Source: Rhynchopus euleeides (Eukaryota; Euglenozoa; Diplonemea; Diplonemida; Diplonemidae). From it: 64,000 nt of DNA. Of this stretch, positions 9,982 to 19,820 are shown piece after piece. Where the stretch lies: NCBI GenBank assembly GCA_963210315.1, contig OY723245.1:744001-808000 (forward strand), read 5' to 3'. The notes under the pieces were generated by a model that was not told the origin of the DNA, did no database searches, and saw only the letters and a program-made list of their open reading frames with translations. Each line of letters starts with the position of its first letter. Within the stretch, counting starts at the first letter, position 1. A program made the position numbers and the translations under genes.

Positions 9982-11146
9982 GGCATACTTGTACCCCCAT
10001 ATGGGGAAGGCCAAAAATATGGGGAAAATATGGGGGGAATATGGGGGGTTTTTTAAGTCCTGTTCCCCCATATTTCCCCCATATGGGGGATATATGGGGG
10101 AAAACCCAGGGGTTCCTCAGGTGGAAGCAGTCAGCAAACAGTTCTCTTCGTTCTGCTTTTCACAGGGTGTGAAGTCAGCCACTGACAGGGGACGTCTAGC
10201 ACCTTGCAGAGCCATCTCACCTCGTCGCTTTCTGCAGAGAGGAAACGCCCGGCTGAAGTGCTCGAGTCAGACCACAAAAGGTGCTGTGAGAGTGCCGACC
10301 GCCACTTTCTTCAAGTCTGAGTAGCTGTCATCAGAGCATGCTGTCCAGTAGTCCTGTCTTTGCTGGCAGAACAGTTGCGTCCTGCAGCCAGTCCTTGTAC
10401 TGGCCTTCACAGGTCTCATTCCACCCGGCAGATGCAGCTTGAATATGTCAAGCTGCCTGGTGACGAGCGTCGACTCCGACTTTTCGGCGCTCGGAGCGGT
10501 CAAAAGCGGCGGAAGCGCCTGACACCCCAGAATGCACTGCTTGTGAATTCCCTTGTCTAATTAAGGACCCCAGGGGGCAGTTCGCAATCACAAACACACC
10601 AGAGGAGGAGGACAGCGAGTGTGAGAGTGAGGACTTAAAAACACAAGAGTGTGTGTTGTGAGGAGCTGTTAACCCTGAACGCGCTCTGTGTGTCTGTGCG
10701 TATGTGTCCACCATCGCTGCCGCTGTCACTGCGGTGCCCCGCCAAACCGGGAAGCGTTCGCTCTCCGCTGCCGCTGTGTCGGCGCAGGAGAGGAACAGGA
10801 GGTCGGTGCGACCCACCTGGGGGATCTTCCAGGGGGGGGCCAGACCTGGCCACACCTGAACGAGCGCGCACCTCCCCAGGATCGGACTCCTGGAGGATCC
10901 CCAACAAGGCATGAGGCCGGTTTCGACGCGCACTTCGCGTGCCTGAGTGGTTTGATGTTCTCCCGTTGCAGCACGAATACCCCCATATCCCCCCATATGG
11001 GCCCCATATTTCCCCCATATTCCCCCATATTTTACCGGGTTTTCCCCATATTTTCAGCCTTTTTCCCCATATGGGGGCGGGGTTTTGAGACCCCCCATAT
11101 TTCCCCCAGATTTAGGGGGTTCCCCATATGGGGGGACAAGTATGCC
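9982..11146. mobile_element. Family E TIR element with CCCCATATGGGG end arrays
   Basis: The TIR begins GGCATACTTGTACCCCCATA at 9982 and ends with its inverse at 11146. TA lies on both sides (9980-9981 and 11147-11148). Just inside each end are clustered copies of CCCCATATGGGG and partial forms (about 9994-10115 and 10978-11135). This palindrome resembles a subterminal binding-site array. The roughly 860-bp core has no recognised transposase. A small plus-strand frame ending near 10558 (MQLEYVKLPGDERRLRLFGA, then a basic QKRRKR patch) could be a last exon behind an acceptor at about 10428. Probably non-autonomous, and probably of a TA-targeting superfamily. Confidence 0.8.
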
Positions 11147-11148
11147 TA

Positions 11149-12676
11149 GGGGGGGTCATAAGCCCGTACAAAACCAAAATTTTCGACATACCATCAGAGC
11201 CGCCCTAATACCTGATCTGACCCGAAAATCCGACCCATACCCCCCCGGAAACTGTCTGGGGCCCACTTGTGACACCTGATACGCACTTTTGTGATGATTT
11301 TTTGGGGTCCTAAAAAATGTACCTCAGTTTCGTACCTTGCCTTTGTACCTGAACCACTCCCGACCGCATTATTTCGTTCTTTGCAAGGGAAGGGTGTCAC
11401 TACGCTCACTCAGCACGCCGAGCAACACATGCCGCGTGCCCAGGGCCTCGCAGAGGTGTCAGATGCTGCTGCAGAGGAGTACCTTGCTCGAAAGACGCTC
11501 GCCAAACGGGAGATGTGCGGGGTCTCGGCAGAGAGCGTTGTGGCAGACCTGCGTAAAAAGAAAACGGCACACGACATCGGTGAGGCGACATTATTTCGGG
11601 CGCTCCGTCGGGCTGGGTACGTAGGAGAGCGAGTGGGACGTGGTGACGACAGATATATGCAGTGGTGCATCAACTGCACGCACGTGCGGGAAAAGCGGCG
11701 TTCCTTGCTAGCCAAGAAAGATGTCACCTGCACTCCTACTCCTCCCACTCGTCCTGCTCCTACCCCCACACCAACTGATACGGGCAGTGAGAGTGATGGC
11801 AGCTCCAGAGCAGCAGATGATCTAGGAAGCAATGAGCGGGTCAGCCGGGCAGACTACCTCAGTCTGTACCGGAAGTACGAAGCGTTGCGGGCCCGCCACC
11901 ACCGCCTCCAGGAGAGGACCCGAGGGTTGAGAGTAGGGTTGTACAACGCCAGGGGAGGGTATTCCCCTGGCGTTGAGACATCCGGCGACCTTGCGGTCGC
12001 ACTGTGTGGGGGCTGAGTCGGCAGGCAGATGCCGATCCAATGACCTTGTTGAGTCCCCACATGGTACACTCTCATACGTGTTGTCGAGACTGCGTGGTGT
12101 GCATATCATGCGGGGCGCAAATTACACAGTCATTACACAGCCACTTCGGCTCTCAGGGCGTACAATATCCCAATCGTGCCTTCACAGGCTAAGATCGACG
12201 AAGCAAAAGCATCTACAACGCTGCCTACTAATGCCGATGCAGCCTCCCAGGCGTACGAAGTACTCACAATGACCCATATGCGATCGAAGTACTACACCCA
12301 GAAGGTGGCTGAACTCATTCTGCTGACGCAACAACACAACATTCCCACTAATCAGGTCAAGAAAGACCTTGCCGAGGCACTGGGGAAGGCAACATGCGTG
12401 CCACCTGAGCCAGAACCACCGCAGAAAAGGCAAAGAACGAAATAATGCGGTCGGGAGTGGTTCAGGTACAAAGGCAAGGTACGAAACTGAGGTACATTTT
12501 TTAGGACCCCAAAAAATCATCACAAAAGTGCGTATCAGGTGTCACAAGTGGGCCCCAGACAGTTTCCGGGGGGGTATGGGTCGGATTTTCGGGTCAGATC
12601 AGGTATTAGGGCGGTTCTGATGGTATGTTGAAAATTTTGGTTTTCGTACGTTTTTAGGGGGGCTTATGACCCCCCC
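11149..12676 (+). mobile_element. Family D TIR element, complete copy
   Basis: The TIRs are about 240 bp and nearly identical (about 11149-11390 and 12430-12676), starting GGGGGGGTCATAAGCC. TA duplications lie at 11147-11148 and 12677-12678. The left TA is the same dinucleotide that closes element E, so the two elements abut. The interior encodes a putative two-exon DNA-binding protein. A TA target and helix-turn-helix protein suggest the Tc1/mariner-like group, but no DDE/D catalytic domain is visible. Confidence 0.85.
11429..12445 (+). CDS. Element-D protein: HTH-like and coiled-coil, no catalytic domain
   Basis: From Met 11429 (MPRAQGLAEVSDAAAEEYLA) an open frame of 195 codons reaches a stop at 12016. 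Residues about 35-90 (HDIGEATLFRALRRAGYVGE, then a basic stretch RYMQWCINCTHVREKRRSL) look like the second helix-turn-helix of Tc1-type transposases. A Thr/Pro linker and a heptad-like segment (YRKYEALRARHHRLQERTRG) follow. A second exon probably begins after the acceptor TTCACAG at 12188 and ends at 12445. It encodes a helical segment (SKYYTQKVAELILLTQQHN) and a basic tail, PQKRQRTK, that lies inside the right TIR. The splice donor between them is not certain. With no DDE domain this could be a repressor, a truncated transposase or a TIR-binding subunit. The same N-terminus is encoded by the partial copy at 1-403. Confidence 0.5.
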
Positions 12677-12840
12677 TACCCCCCCCCCCCCCTCACCCCC
12701 CCTCCCCCGAGGTGGGGGGTGAAGGCCACCTAGTGGGTTCCTCTGGCGACACTGTTTTTTTTTTCACTGCACACCAGAGCAAAAAAAATAACCAACCTTG
12801 CCAGGAAAAAAACACCTCGTCCATTGGATCTGCCGCTTGA

Positions 12841-14667
12841 AGTTTGGAAAATTAGCGGGTGTCCTGGCACCCACTAGTGGGTGTCTAAGCGGGTGTCAGA
12901 CACCCACTAGTGGGTGCCAGACACCCGCTAGTGGGTGTCAGACACCCGCTACGCTACTATACTATATTCTCGAGGTGAAAATCTGGCTGGATCAGGGGCA
13001 TATCCTGGGATCCTGGCCGGGGTATCCCGGTATTAGAGAGAAGAGGGGGGGGGGATGATGAGGAGGCCCCAGACCCCAGCCCCTGCCACTTGTCATTTGC
13101 GTGTTGCCTTTGCGTGTGCGCCTGTGCCTCCCTGTTCTGTATTTTTTTACCCTCACGGGTATCACGATACAGGGCAGTCCCCCCCCTCCTCCCCCCAAAA
13201 ATCGTTCGCATCATCTTGGCGCCCATTCCTTCCACTTTCTGTGGATGTGTTTGGTATTTCCGAACGGAATTTTCCAGCGTCAAGACTGATACCTCGCCGT
13301 TTTCGAGTCAGTCACTTCCACCGCCGCTGCGATTTGCGTACCGGTAGTTGTGCAGAAATGCTAACATTTAATTTGCTCTGTGGAACCTGGACTGCACCTT
13401 CTGGGATGTGAGTCTGTAGATAGTTGGACAGTTGCGGTACCCATCTGTTAGAAAGCTGAAAGGAACCTTGTCGGGCGATCAAGGACGACTGAGGGTTCAG
13501 TTTGAGTTTAATGTGGTCCAAGGGTACAACAGACATCACTGCTTTGCAGATCCCTCTTGCTTGTCCCTCTGGTAACTTCCAACGGCTCAAACTCCTCGAC
13601 TTCCTTGGGTGGGCATTTGCCATACCTGACGTAAAACAGTGATGCTTCGTGCTAGTGGTGAACCTGACGTTAGTAAAGGAAGGGTGCTGCGGCTGTCCAC
13701 GAGGGGCTCTGATGCCTCCTCACGGTGCCTGGTTGGTCGGTTCAGGATGAAACAGAGCAAATTTAGTGTTAGGGGGATGCCTCTGGTCAAGGCCTTTTCA
13801 CAAAAATTGACCCACGGCGCCGAGTTGGGCCGTTGGTTCCTGGTTGTAGCTCGGTCTACGCCAGGTTCCACACCCCGTCATCGCAAAACGTACGCATACA
13901 CAGAGGCAAACACAACAGCCTCTGTGGTACGGGAGCATGGCGGGAGGAAATTTTGCCTTTTGGTCAAATAGGCACCCTTTTGGAAACAATTGACCCGCAG
14001 GGTGGCTGAGTCTTATCAGACAGGCCGACCTATATGTTGATCAGTGGAACCACACAACCTGTTCAACCTGCCCCCGGGGTGGCTGAGTCCACCCCTGCCG
14101 TAGCGTAAGATAAGCCTACGTCGACCCTCGTCGTCCCCTTCGTCGTCCTAGGACTGTGGAGTTCAGCAATCAAGGATGCGGAACTGCTGTGAGCTGCACA
14201 CTCTCTTGACACACCTGCACGTATCTGCGTTACACTCGTGGTAACCCCGAACCCTGTATTTATACAGGAGACTTCCATCTGGGACAGTTTCTGTTTCAGA
14301 TGAGCTTTGGCAGTGGTAGCCATCTTTGCTATGGAGCCATCGTCATTGCTATCGTCGTCACTCGGACCCATGAGCAGTGGATACAATTGGTGTGGAAGGA
14401 GAGGGTGCAGTTCTGGATCAGCAGGTCTGAATCTGAAATTGACTGAACCCCACAGGTCTGAGATGACTCCAGTCGAAATCAGCAGGTCCCAGGTTGACCT
14501 GACATGATTCCCACCCAGAATTACAGGGAATCCCCAGTAATTTGGTGGTGAAAAGAGGGTGCTAGACACCCGCTTTGGTGGTAAAAAGAGGGTGCTAGAC
14601 ACCCACTAGTGGGTGCCAGACACCCGCCCAGAGGGTGCCAGACACCCACTAATTCCGCCAAACTATT
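12841..14667. mobile_element. Family F TIR element with CACCCACTAGTGGGTG end arrays
   Basis: The left end (AGTTTGG..AATTAGCGGGTGTC from 12841) and right end (the inverse near 14640-14667) form an imperfect TIR. Inside both lie arrays of the perfect palindrome CACCCACTAGTGGGTG and its partial copies (about 12857-12950 and 14555-14650). The interior is the 1.4-kb core also found inside element G. Between the left array and the core, at 13000-13035, sits a degraded piece of the GGGATCC/CCGG palindrome typical of G ends. No target duplication could be fixed. Confidence 0.7.
13067..14468. repeat. F/G shared core, copy 1
   Basis: This is the same sequence as 36404-37808, differing by scattered substitutions and single-base indels. 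It starts CCCCAGACCCCAGCCCC and ends near AGGTCTGAATCTGAAA. A minus-strand frame is largely shared, and its coding-looking part ends at 13312 (SNYLQTHIPEGAVQVPQSK, then QRRWK stop). In this copy one extra T near 13545 shifts that frame relative to copy 2. A second shared minus-strand frame at about 14395-14160 includes KLSQMEVSCINTGFGVTTS. I do not recognise either product. Confidence 0.8.
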
Positions 14668-14699
14668 CACCCTCTTTCAGACACCCACTTTGGCCTGTG

Positions 14700-15622
14700 G
14701 GAGTCCACCGTGTGTGTGTGTGTGATGGGGGGGGGGGGGGTGGGGCGTGGGGGATACATTTTGGTTCTCAAACAAAAAAAGAGGGGTGGGGGGGAAATGT
14801 GGGGATGGGGTGCGGGGGGGAAGGGGGGGGGGGGGTAGGCACAAACGGCAATAAGGGGCCAGGCAACATACACAGCAAAAAAATAATACTACGAGAAACA
14901 CTTGGCCTCCATGCTGTTAGTGTTACATTGGACGCTTCCACCCCCCCCCCCAGCTTCAGCCCGTGGTACTTTGGCTGGGCAATACACCTTCAAGTTGGCG
15001 GTGATTTGCCTCATTCGAACTGTGTCCAGGTTGTCACGTGTGTTGCCGTGTATGAAATCTTAGAAATTTAAGAACTGGGGTGGGGGGGGGGGGGGGGTTT
15101 GGGGAGAGAGAGAGAGAGATTAACAACGCTACCGCTCGATGGGGCGGGTGGGGAGAGAGAGAGAGAGAGAAAGAGAGGTGGAGGCGGTGGAGGGGGGGGA
15201 CCCCCCCCCCCCACCCAGTTCAGCCCAACCCAAACAACGGAACTGGATTCTATCAATTTTTTGGTGCCTCCTTCTCCACTCACCCCTCCGCCCCTCGCCT
15301 CCTGCACTATTCTCTCTGGGTTCTTACACAACAAAACCCCCGTTCTTCGAACGCAGAATACTTTCGAGGGAACGAAGGGAGCTAAGACTTGCGATATACT
15401 TCGTCACTTCACCACTCGCAACGAGTAAGGACGCCCCGGCTGTTGATACTGTGAGCACAAGGCAGAACAGTTTGTTAGATAACCCTATCTGTAGAAGGGT
15501 TGGGCCCGGCCTGTCCACATGAACAACCTGTTTTCGATAACACCGGGCCTTGCTGTTGGAGGGCCTTGCGTGAGACTCTCCATCACCCCGCCCCACAAAC
15601 TGCAATGTGGGCGGGCATCTGA

Positions 15623-15664
<42 letters not shown>

Positions 15665-16555
15665 AAAAAGCACACCCAACACACACCCGCCCCTCCACAC
15701 CCACATGTGGGTCGTTGTATCGTGGTGTCGAGCGCACCGAGCACCCTGAGCTTGATTGGATCTCTCCACTGACCCACACATCAACCTATTTTTTTTGCTG
15801 AGTGCAGGGACGCACCAGGGGCGAACTCTGATGATCCAGCCCACACACCCTCACCCCCTACCCCCCCCCCTCCACCCAACACACACAAAGAGGCGAAACA
15901 ATCCTATTTTTTTCTTCTGGCGATCGGAACCCCCTCGACTCCCCACCCACACCCCTCGATGTCAGCACACTCACTGCCTGTTCTCAACGCCTTCCCCACC
16001 CCCCCCCACCCCCCCCCCCGTGTTTCCCGCGTGAAAACTGTTTGTTTTCCACACAGACAAACCACAACTCCCCCACCCCCACCCCCCCTGTTCCCCAGAG
16101 AAAGAACATAGCCTTCTCAGGCCGTGAAACCTGCACCGCCAGACAAAATAAAATCACCCCTCCCCTGTATCTTGCGTATCTCCTTCTCTGACAAGCAACA
16201 CAGAAGGAGTGGCGGCGTCGATAGAGGGGAAATAACTGTAGGAGGCGAGAGGGGTGGGGTGGGGGGGGTCGGTAGGTAAAATGTGATTTTTGGACGGGGG
16301 GGGGGGGGGGGGGTGCGCACTGCTGGCATGCCGTGTGTTGGTAGAATCACTGCTGCAGAGAGGCACACCCCAGCAGGCCGGGTTCCCTCGTGAATCAGTG
16401 TCTTTTTTGGCTCAGACCCGCAAAAAAAATTCAGTGCAGCACACCCCTCTTATTTTTGGTATCAGCGACCACAACCCTGGCATACGGGACAACCGGGGAG
16501 GTGACGTTTTTTTTAGTTGCGGTGGGAGTGGTCTGAGATGCAGCAAGAAAAATTG
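14700..16555. other. Low-complexity intergenic: G/C homopolymers, GA microsatellites
   Basis: It contains repeated G runs of 9-18 (for example 16296-16313), C runs, short GA tracts at 15107-15119 and 15156-15178, and a (GA)18 tract at 15626-15661. Open frames here are Pro-rich or Ser/Leu-rich artefacts of these tracts. Confidence 0.7.
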
Positions 16556-16972
16556 TACACGGTGGGATCTTGTAAATTTTACATGTATAACTACAAGTAT
16601 ATACATGTATTATACATGTATAATACTTGCATGTCAACTATTATACATGTATAATACATGTATATGCCTGAAATATACATGTAAAATACATGTATATCAA
16701 GTAAAAATACATGTATAATACTTGCATGTCAACTATTATACATGTATTTTTACTTGATATACATGTATTTTACATGTATATTTCAGGCATTTACATGTAT
16801 TTTACATGTATAATACTTGTCATGCAAGTATTATACATGTAAAATACTTGCATGACAAGTAAAATACATGTACCGTATACGTAAATATTTTGGAACGTAA
16901 ATATTATGGAACGTAAATATTATGGAACGCTGGTGGGTTGGCGTTCCAGATTTTTTCGTTCCATAATATTTA

Positions 16973-17108
16973 CAGGGCTTTCTGCGACTCGGGGACTTGG
17001 ACCAGGTGATCGGACGGCATGCAGAGTCCCTGACGGGACCTACTCGTGCACTTTTCGCGAGATTCCTGACGCAAGCCGTCATCACCACCGAGTCCCCAAC
17101 TGGCCCTG
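16973..17108. mobile_element. Family H MITE (136 bp) inside B1
   Basis: It starts CAGGGC and ends GCCCTG, with TA on both sides. The two inner flanks are imperfect inverses (GACTCGGGGACT against AGTCCCCAAC). The same insert sits at the same place in B2, B3 and B4, so it entered an ancestor of the B family. It gives three levels of nesting, H within B within A. Confidence 0.65.
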
Positions 17109-18532
17109 TAAATATTTTGGAACGTAAATATTATGGAACGGACCGGCCAAAAATAAGCGTCTACACCCCTGGCCTGTCCACGAAGAACCTCAAACGCCTG
17201 CGAGATGTCCACCGCATGGCAGCCCTGATCATCACGGGCTGTATGAAGAACACCAGCACGGCAAAGCTCCTCTGGGAATCACACCTGCGAGACCTCGACC
17301 TCGACTTCAAGGTCGCGGTGTGCACAGACCACGAACGCTTCCGCCGCGTGCCCCACTCCCCAGGATACCGGGCGCAACTAAACACCGGGAACACGGGAGG
17401 CAGCTGGCTACATCAGGCACGGAGTCTGGTGAAATCCTCGAAGGTCGACGGGCGCACCCCCCTGCTGGCCCCCCTGCATGCAGCACACCCCATCCCCCCC
17501 TGGGAATGGAACCTGGTGCTGCCACGAGTACACATCCTGGCGACGCTGCCGGGGCTCACCGCCCCAAAGGCCGCCACCCCGAAAGACACCCTCCGGGACC
17601 TGGCAGAGCAGACCATCCAGGCCCTCCCGACATGCGCCTGGCATGTGTACACCGACGGGTCAGTCTCCAACTCCACATCGCGGCAACAGCAGGGCGGCGC
17701 AGGAGCAGCGGTGTACAGCATGCCGGAGGGCCGCCTCAGGAAAAAGCTCGCCTGGCCGGCAGGACTCCGCTGCATCAGCTACCAGGCGGAGCTGGTGGCC
17801 ATCAGAGAATCCCTCGCTCACCTATGCACCCTGGTATCCCCAGGCGAAACGATCGCCATCCTCACAGACTCGCAGAGCGCACTGAACGCGCTGCTGAGCG
17901 GCCCGCAGCGAGCGAGAGGATCCACCGAATGGGACATCTGGAGGTGGTTGAACGAGCTCGCCCAAACCCACGATGTCACCACCCACCTCCGCTACATCCC
18001 GTCACACGTTGGGGTAGCAGGGAACGAACTCGCTGACAAACAGGCGCAAATCGGTGCCTTCCGGCCGCAGATGGAACCGGTTAGCCTCGCGTCGGCTCGT
18101 GTCGTCCTCCGCCGACACATCTACAACGACGCAACGGTGCCCCGCACGGACAGCGTGTACGCGTACCGTTCGGGAATCGGGGAGACGCGACTGCAACGCC
18201 CCGACCTCCGCATGGAGGGACTCACCCGCTTAGGGGAAACCACCATCCGCCGACTCCGGGCCGACCACCACCGCCTGGTCTACGACCATGACATCCCGGG
18301 CACGGCACAACCACCTTGCCAACCCTGCCTGAAGCATGCGCCGGGCCACCCCCCGCCTGGGGTCTCACTGAAGCACCTCTTCTTCGGCTGCCCCGCGACA
18401 GCGTCGGCCCGACACCACCTCACAGCCACAAACGTGCACAACCTGCTGTTGCACAACTGCAAGGAGGCGCTGCGCTACCTGGCCGAGGCAGGGGTAACGG
18501 AGCACGGCGAGAAGGACTACCTGAACGCGTGA
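16997..18532 (+). CDS. C-terminal part of a non-LTR retrotransposon ORF2: thumb, RNase H, zinc knuckle
   Basis: The open frame of 511 codons begins within element H/B sequence, so its first 50 or so residues are probably not native. From about residue 55 (LSTKNLKRLRDVHRMAALII) it matches the thumb region downstream of reverse transcriptase in non-LTR elements. An RNase HI domain follows with the expected acidic set. D near 219 is in VYTDGSVSNS, E near 264 in SYQAELVAI and D near 289 in LTDSQSAL; the last motif is PSHVGVAGNELAD near 334-347. The end has a Cys/His motif CQPC, H, H, C (about 441-465) usual for the C-terminus of such ORFs. The reverse-transcriptase palm and endonuclease are absent. 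The RNase H appears intact. Whether it is expressed or merely passenger DNA of the TIR element is unknown. Confidence 0.75.
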   Translation: MDQVIGRHAESLTGPTRALFARFLTQAVITTESPTGPVNILERKYYGTDRPKISVYTPGLSTKNLKRLRDVHRMAALIITGCMKNTSTAKLLWESHLRDLDLDFKVAVCTDHERFRRVPHSPGYRAQLNTGNTGGSWLHQARSLVKSSKVDGRTPLLAPLHAAHPIPPWEWNLVLPRVHILATLPGLTAPKAATPKDTLRDLAEQTIQALPTCAWHVYTDGSVSNSTSRQQQGGAGAAVYSMPEGRLRKKLAWPAGLRCISYQAELVAIRESLAHLCTLVSPGETIAILTDSQSALNALLSGPQRARGSTEWDIWRWLNELAQTHDVTTHLRYIPSHVGVAGNELADKQAQIGAFRPQMEPVSLASARVVLRRHIYNDATVPRTDSVYAYRSGIGETRLQRPDLRMEGLTRLGETTIRRLRADHHRLVYDHDIPGTAQPPCQPCLKHAPGHPPPGVSLKHLFFGCPATASARHHLTATNVHNLLLHNCKEALRYLAEAGVTEHGEKDYLNA

Positions 18533-18996
18533 ACCAAATAACATCATCAGAGAACAAGGGCTTCGGCCCGACCTCCCAGCACCCCCCCCCCCCCCATCCC
18601 AGCCCCACGTCACTTACCACAGGCCGCCAGGCGCGTCAGCGTCGGCGACCGCCCGCCCCCAGTCTGAGAGGCATCAGCCGAATCTCGGTGGAGGCGGGCA
18701 CAAAACAAAAGGGAGAGTCGTCACTGTGCATATCAGCACGGTCCCGCCCTCTGTGCCAGACCAACACACCACCAAAGGAAAAGAGGAAGAGGCGACGTAA
18801 GGCAATGCCTCCGTGCGGCCAGGAGAACACGAAATAGCGACCCCCTCTACGGGGAATGCTACGAGCACGGCCAAAAATCGTTCAAAATCGTTCAAAATGG
18901 GCCCGTTCCATAATATTTACGTTCCATAATATTTACGTATACGGTATTTTACTTGCATGCAAGTATTTTACTTGTCATGCAAGTATTTTACATGTA

Positions 18997-19798
18997 CCGT
19001 AAACGGAAAAAGGGTGGACCGTAAAAATGTTCCAAGTTCCCAAAAAAAGGCCAAACGTTCCATCTTTTTTACGGTCCACCATTTATTGGGACTGAATATG
19101 GAAAAGACAATGCGTTTTTCGCCCGCGGGCTGGTGGGTTGCGGGGCGCGGACTGCGGCCTCCACGCCGCAGACACCCACACGTAGGCCTCCCGACCTCCC
19201 AGCTTTGGACCCTCCCTCCACCACCGCAACCAACACCAGCAAGAGAAGCAAGTCCTCCCTGCGTGTGGAAAAGGCACGATCTCACCTCGAGACTCACCCA
19301 CCACCACACCTCGAGAAGTGTAGTACCATGCAAGGAGCATTCCGGTAGAAGTAAAAGTAGAACCTGCTGCACGAGCCCACAAAAGCAGCCACAGTACGGC
19401 AGGGCGCGCAGACAGAAGCTGAGACCACCGGGCTCCCTCCAGATGTAAATTCGTGAATCAGTGCCCGAAAAATTCAGGGAAATCGTACTCCTTTAGTGTA
19501 GTACACCCTGCAGTAACTGTGGGAGAACAGTTCCCGGACGATGGTGAGTGCACACTCTGTGCTGAGGCCCTGTGGTGTTAATCCTGCAGCTTCAGCCGTA
19601 CGATTTCCTTGGTTCCTTCGCGACTTCGTCGCGAAGGAACTCGTAAAAAAAACCGCCAAGTCCACGATCCCAACCGTAAAATAGGTGGACCGTAAAAATG
19701 TTCCAAGTTCCGGAAAAATCCCATTTGTTCCATCTTTTTTACGGTCCACCTATAGTACGGTTCACCTTTATTACGGTCCACAATATTTCCGTTTACGG
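18997..19798 (+). mobile_element. Family C TIR element, copy C1
   Basis: It begins CCGTAAACGGAAAAAGGGTG and ends CCGTTTACGG, with TA on both sides. Inverted GGACCGTAAAA blocks pair across short segments near each end. The core contains a GC-rich hairpin region (about 19115-19180) and, at 19479-19652, a copy of the R repeat. No ORF of its own is recognised. Confidence 0.8.
19479..19652 (+). ncRNA. R repeat, candidate structured RNA, copy in C1
   Basis: It has the two hallmarks of the family: GAAATCGTAC at the start and GTACGATTTCC about 130 nt later, which can pair in most copies. A 3' hairpin follows, here GTTCCTTCGCGAC-TTC-GTCGCGAAGGAAC, a perfect 13-bp stem, then an A run. Expression is not shown by sequence; it may equally be a passenger SINE-like repeat. 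Confidence 0.45.
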
Positions 19799-19820
19799 TA
19801 TAATACTTGCATGACAAGTA

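Larger units (their letters stand above)
16873..18944 (+). mobile_element. Family B TIR element, long copy B1 carrying a retroelement ORF
   Basis: It begins CCGTATACGTAAATATT and ends with the inverse at 18944, with TA on both sides (16871-16872 and 18945-18946). The ends consist of alternating inverted copies of GTTCCATAATATTTAC. It holds the 136-bp element H and, between two GGCCAAAAAT motifs (17146 and 18871), about 1.7 kb that the short B copies lack. That extra DNA is the 3' part of a non-LTR retrotransposon reading frame plus its 3' flank. Confidence 0.85.

Noticed and set aside
9994..11135. SRF/MADS (CArG) boxes in the CCATATGG motifs of element E
   Set aside because: A CArG box needs six A/T between CC and GG; these have four. 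Their placement at both ends fits an element-end array.
13312..14602. Several 90-180-codon ORFs in core copy 1 as independent genes
   Set aside because: They overlap each other on both strands and are frame-shifted relative to copy 2. Only the shared minus-strand exon-like frame is kept as a tentative finding.
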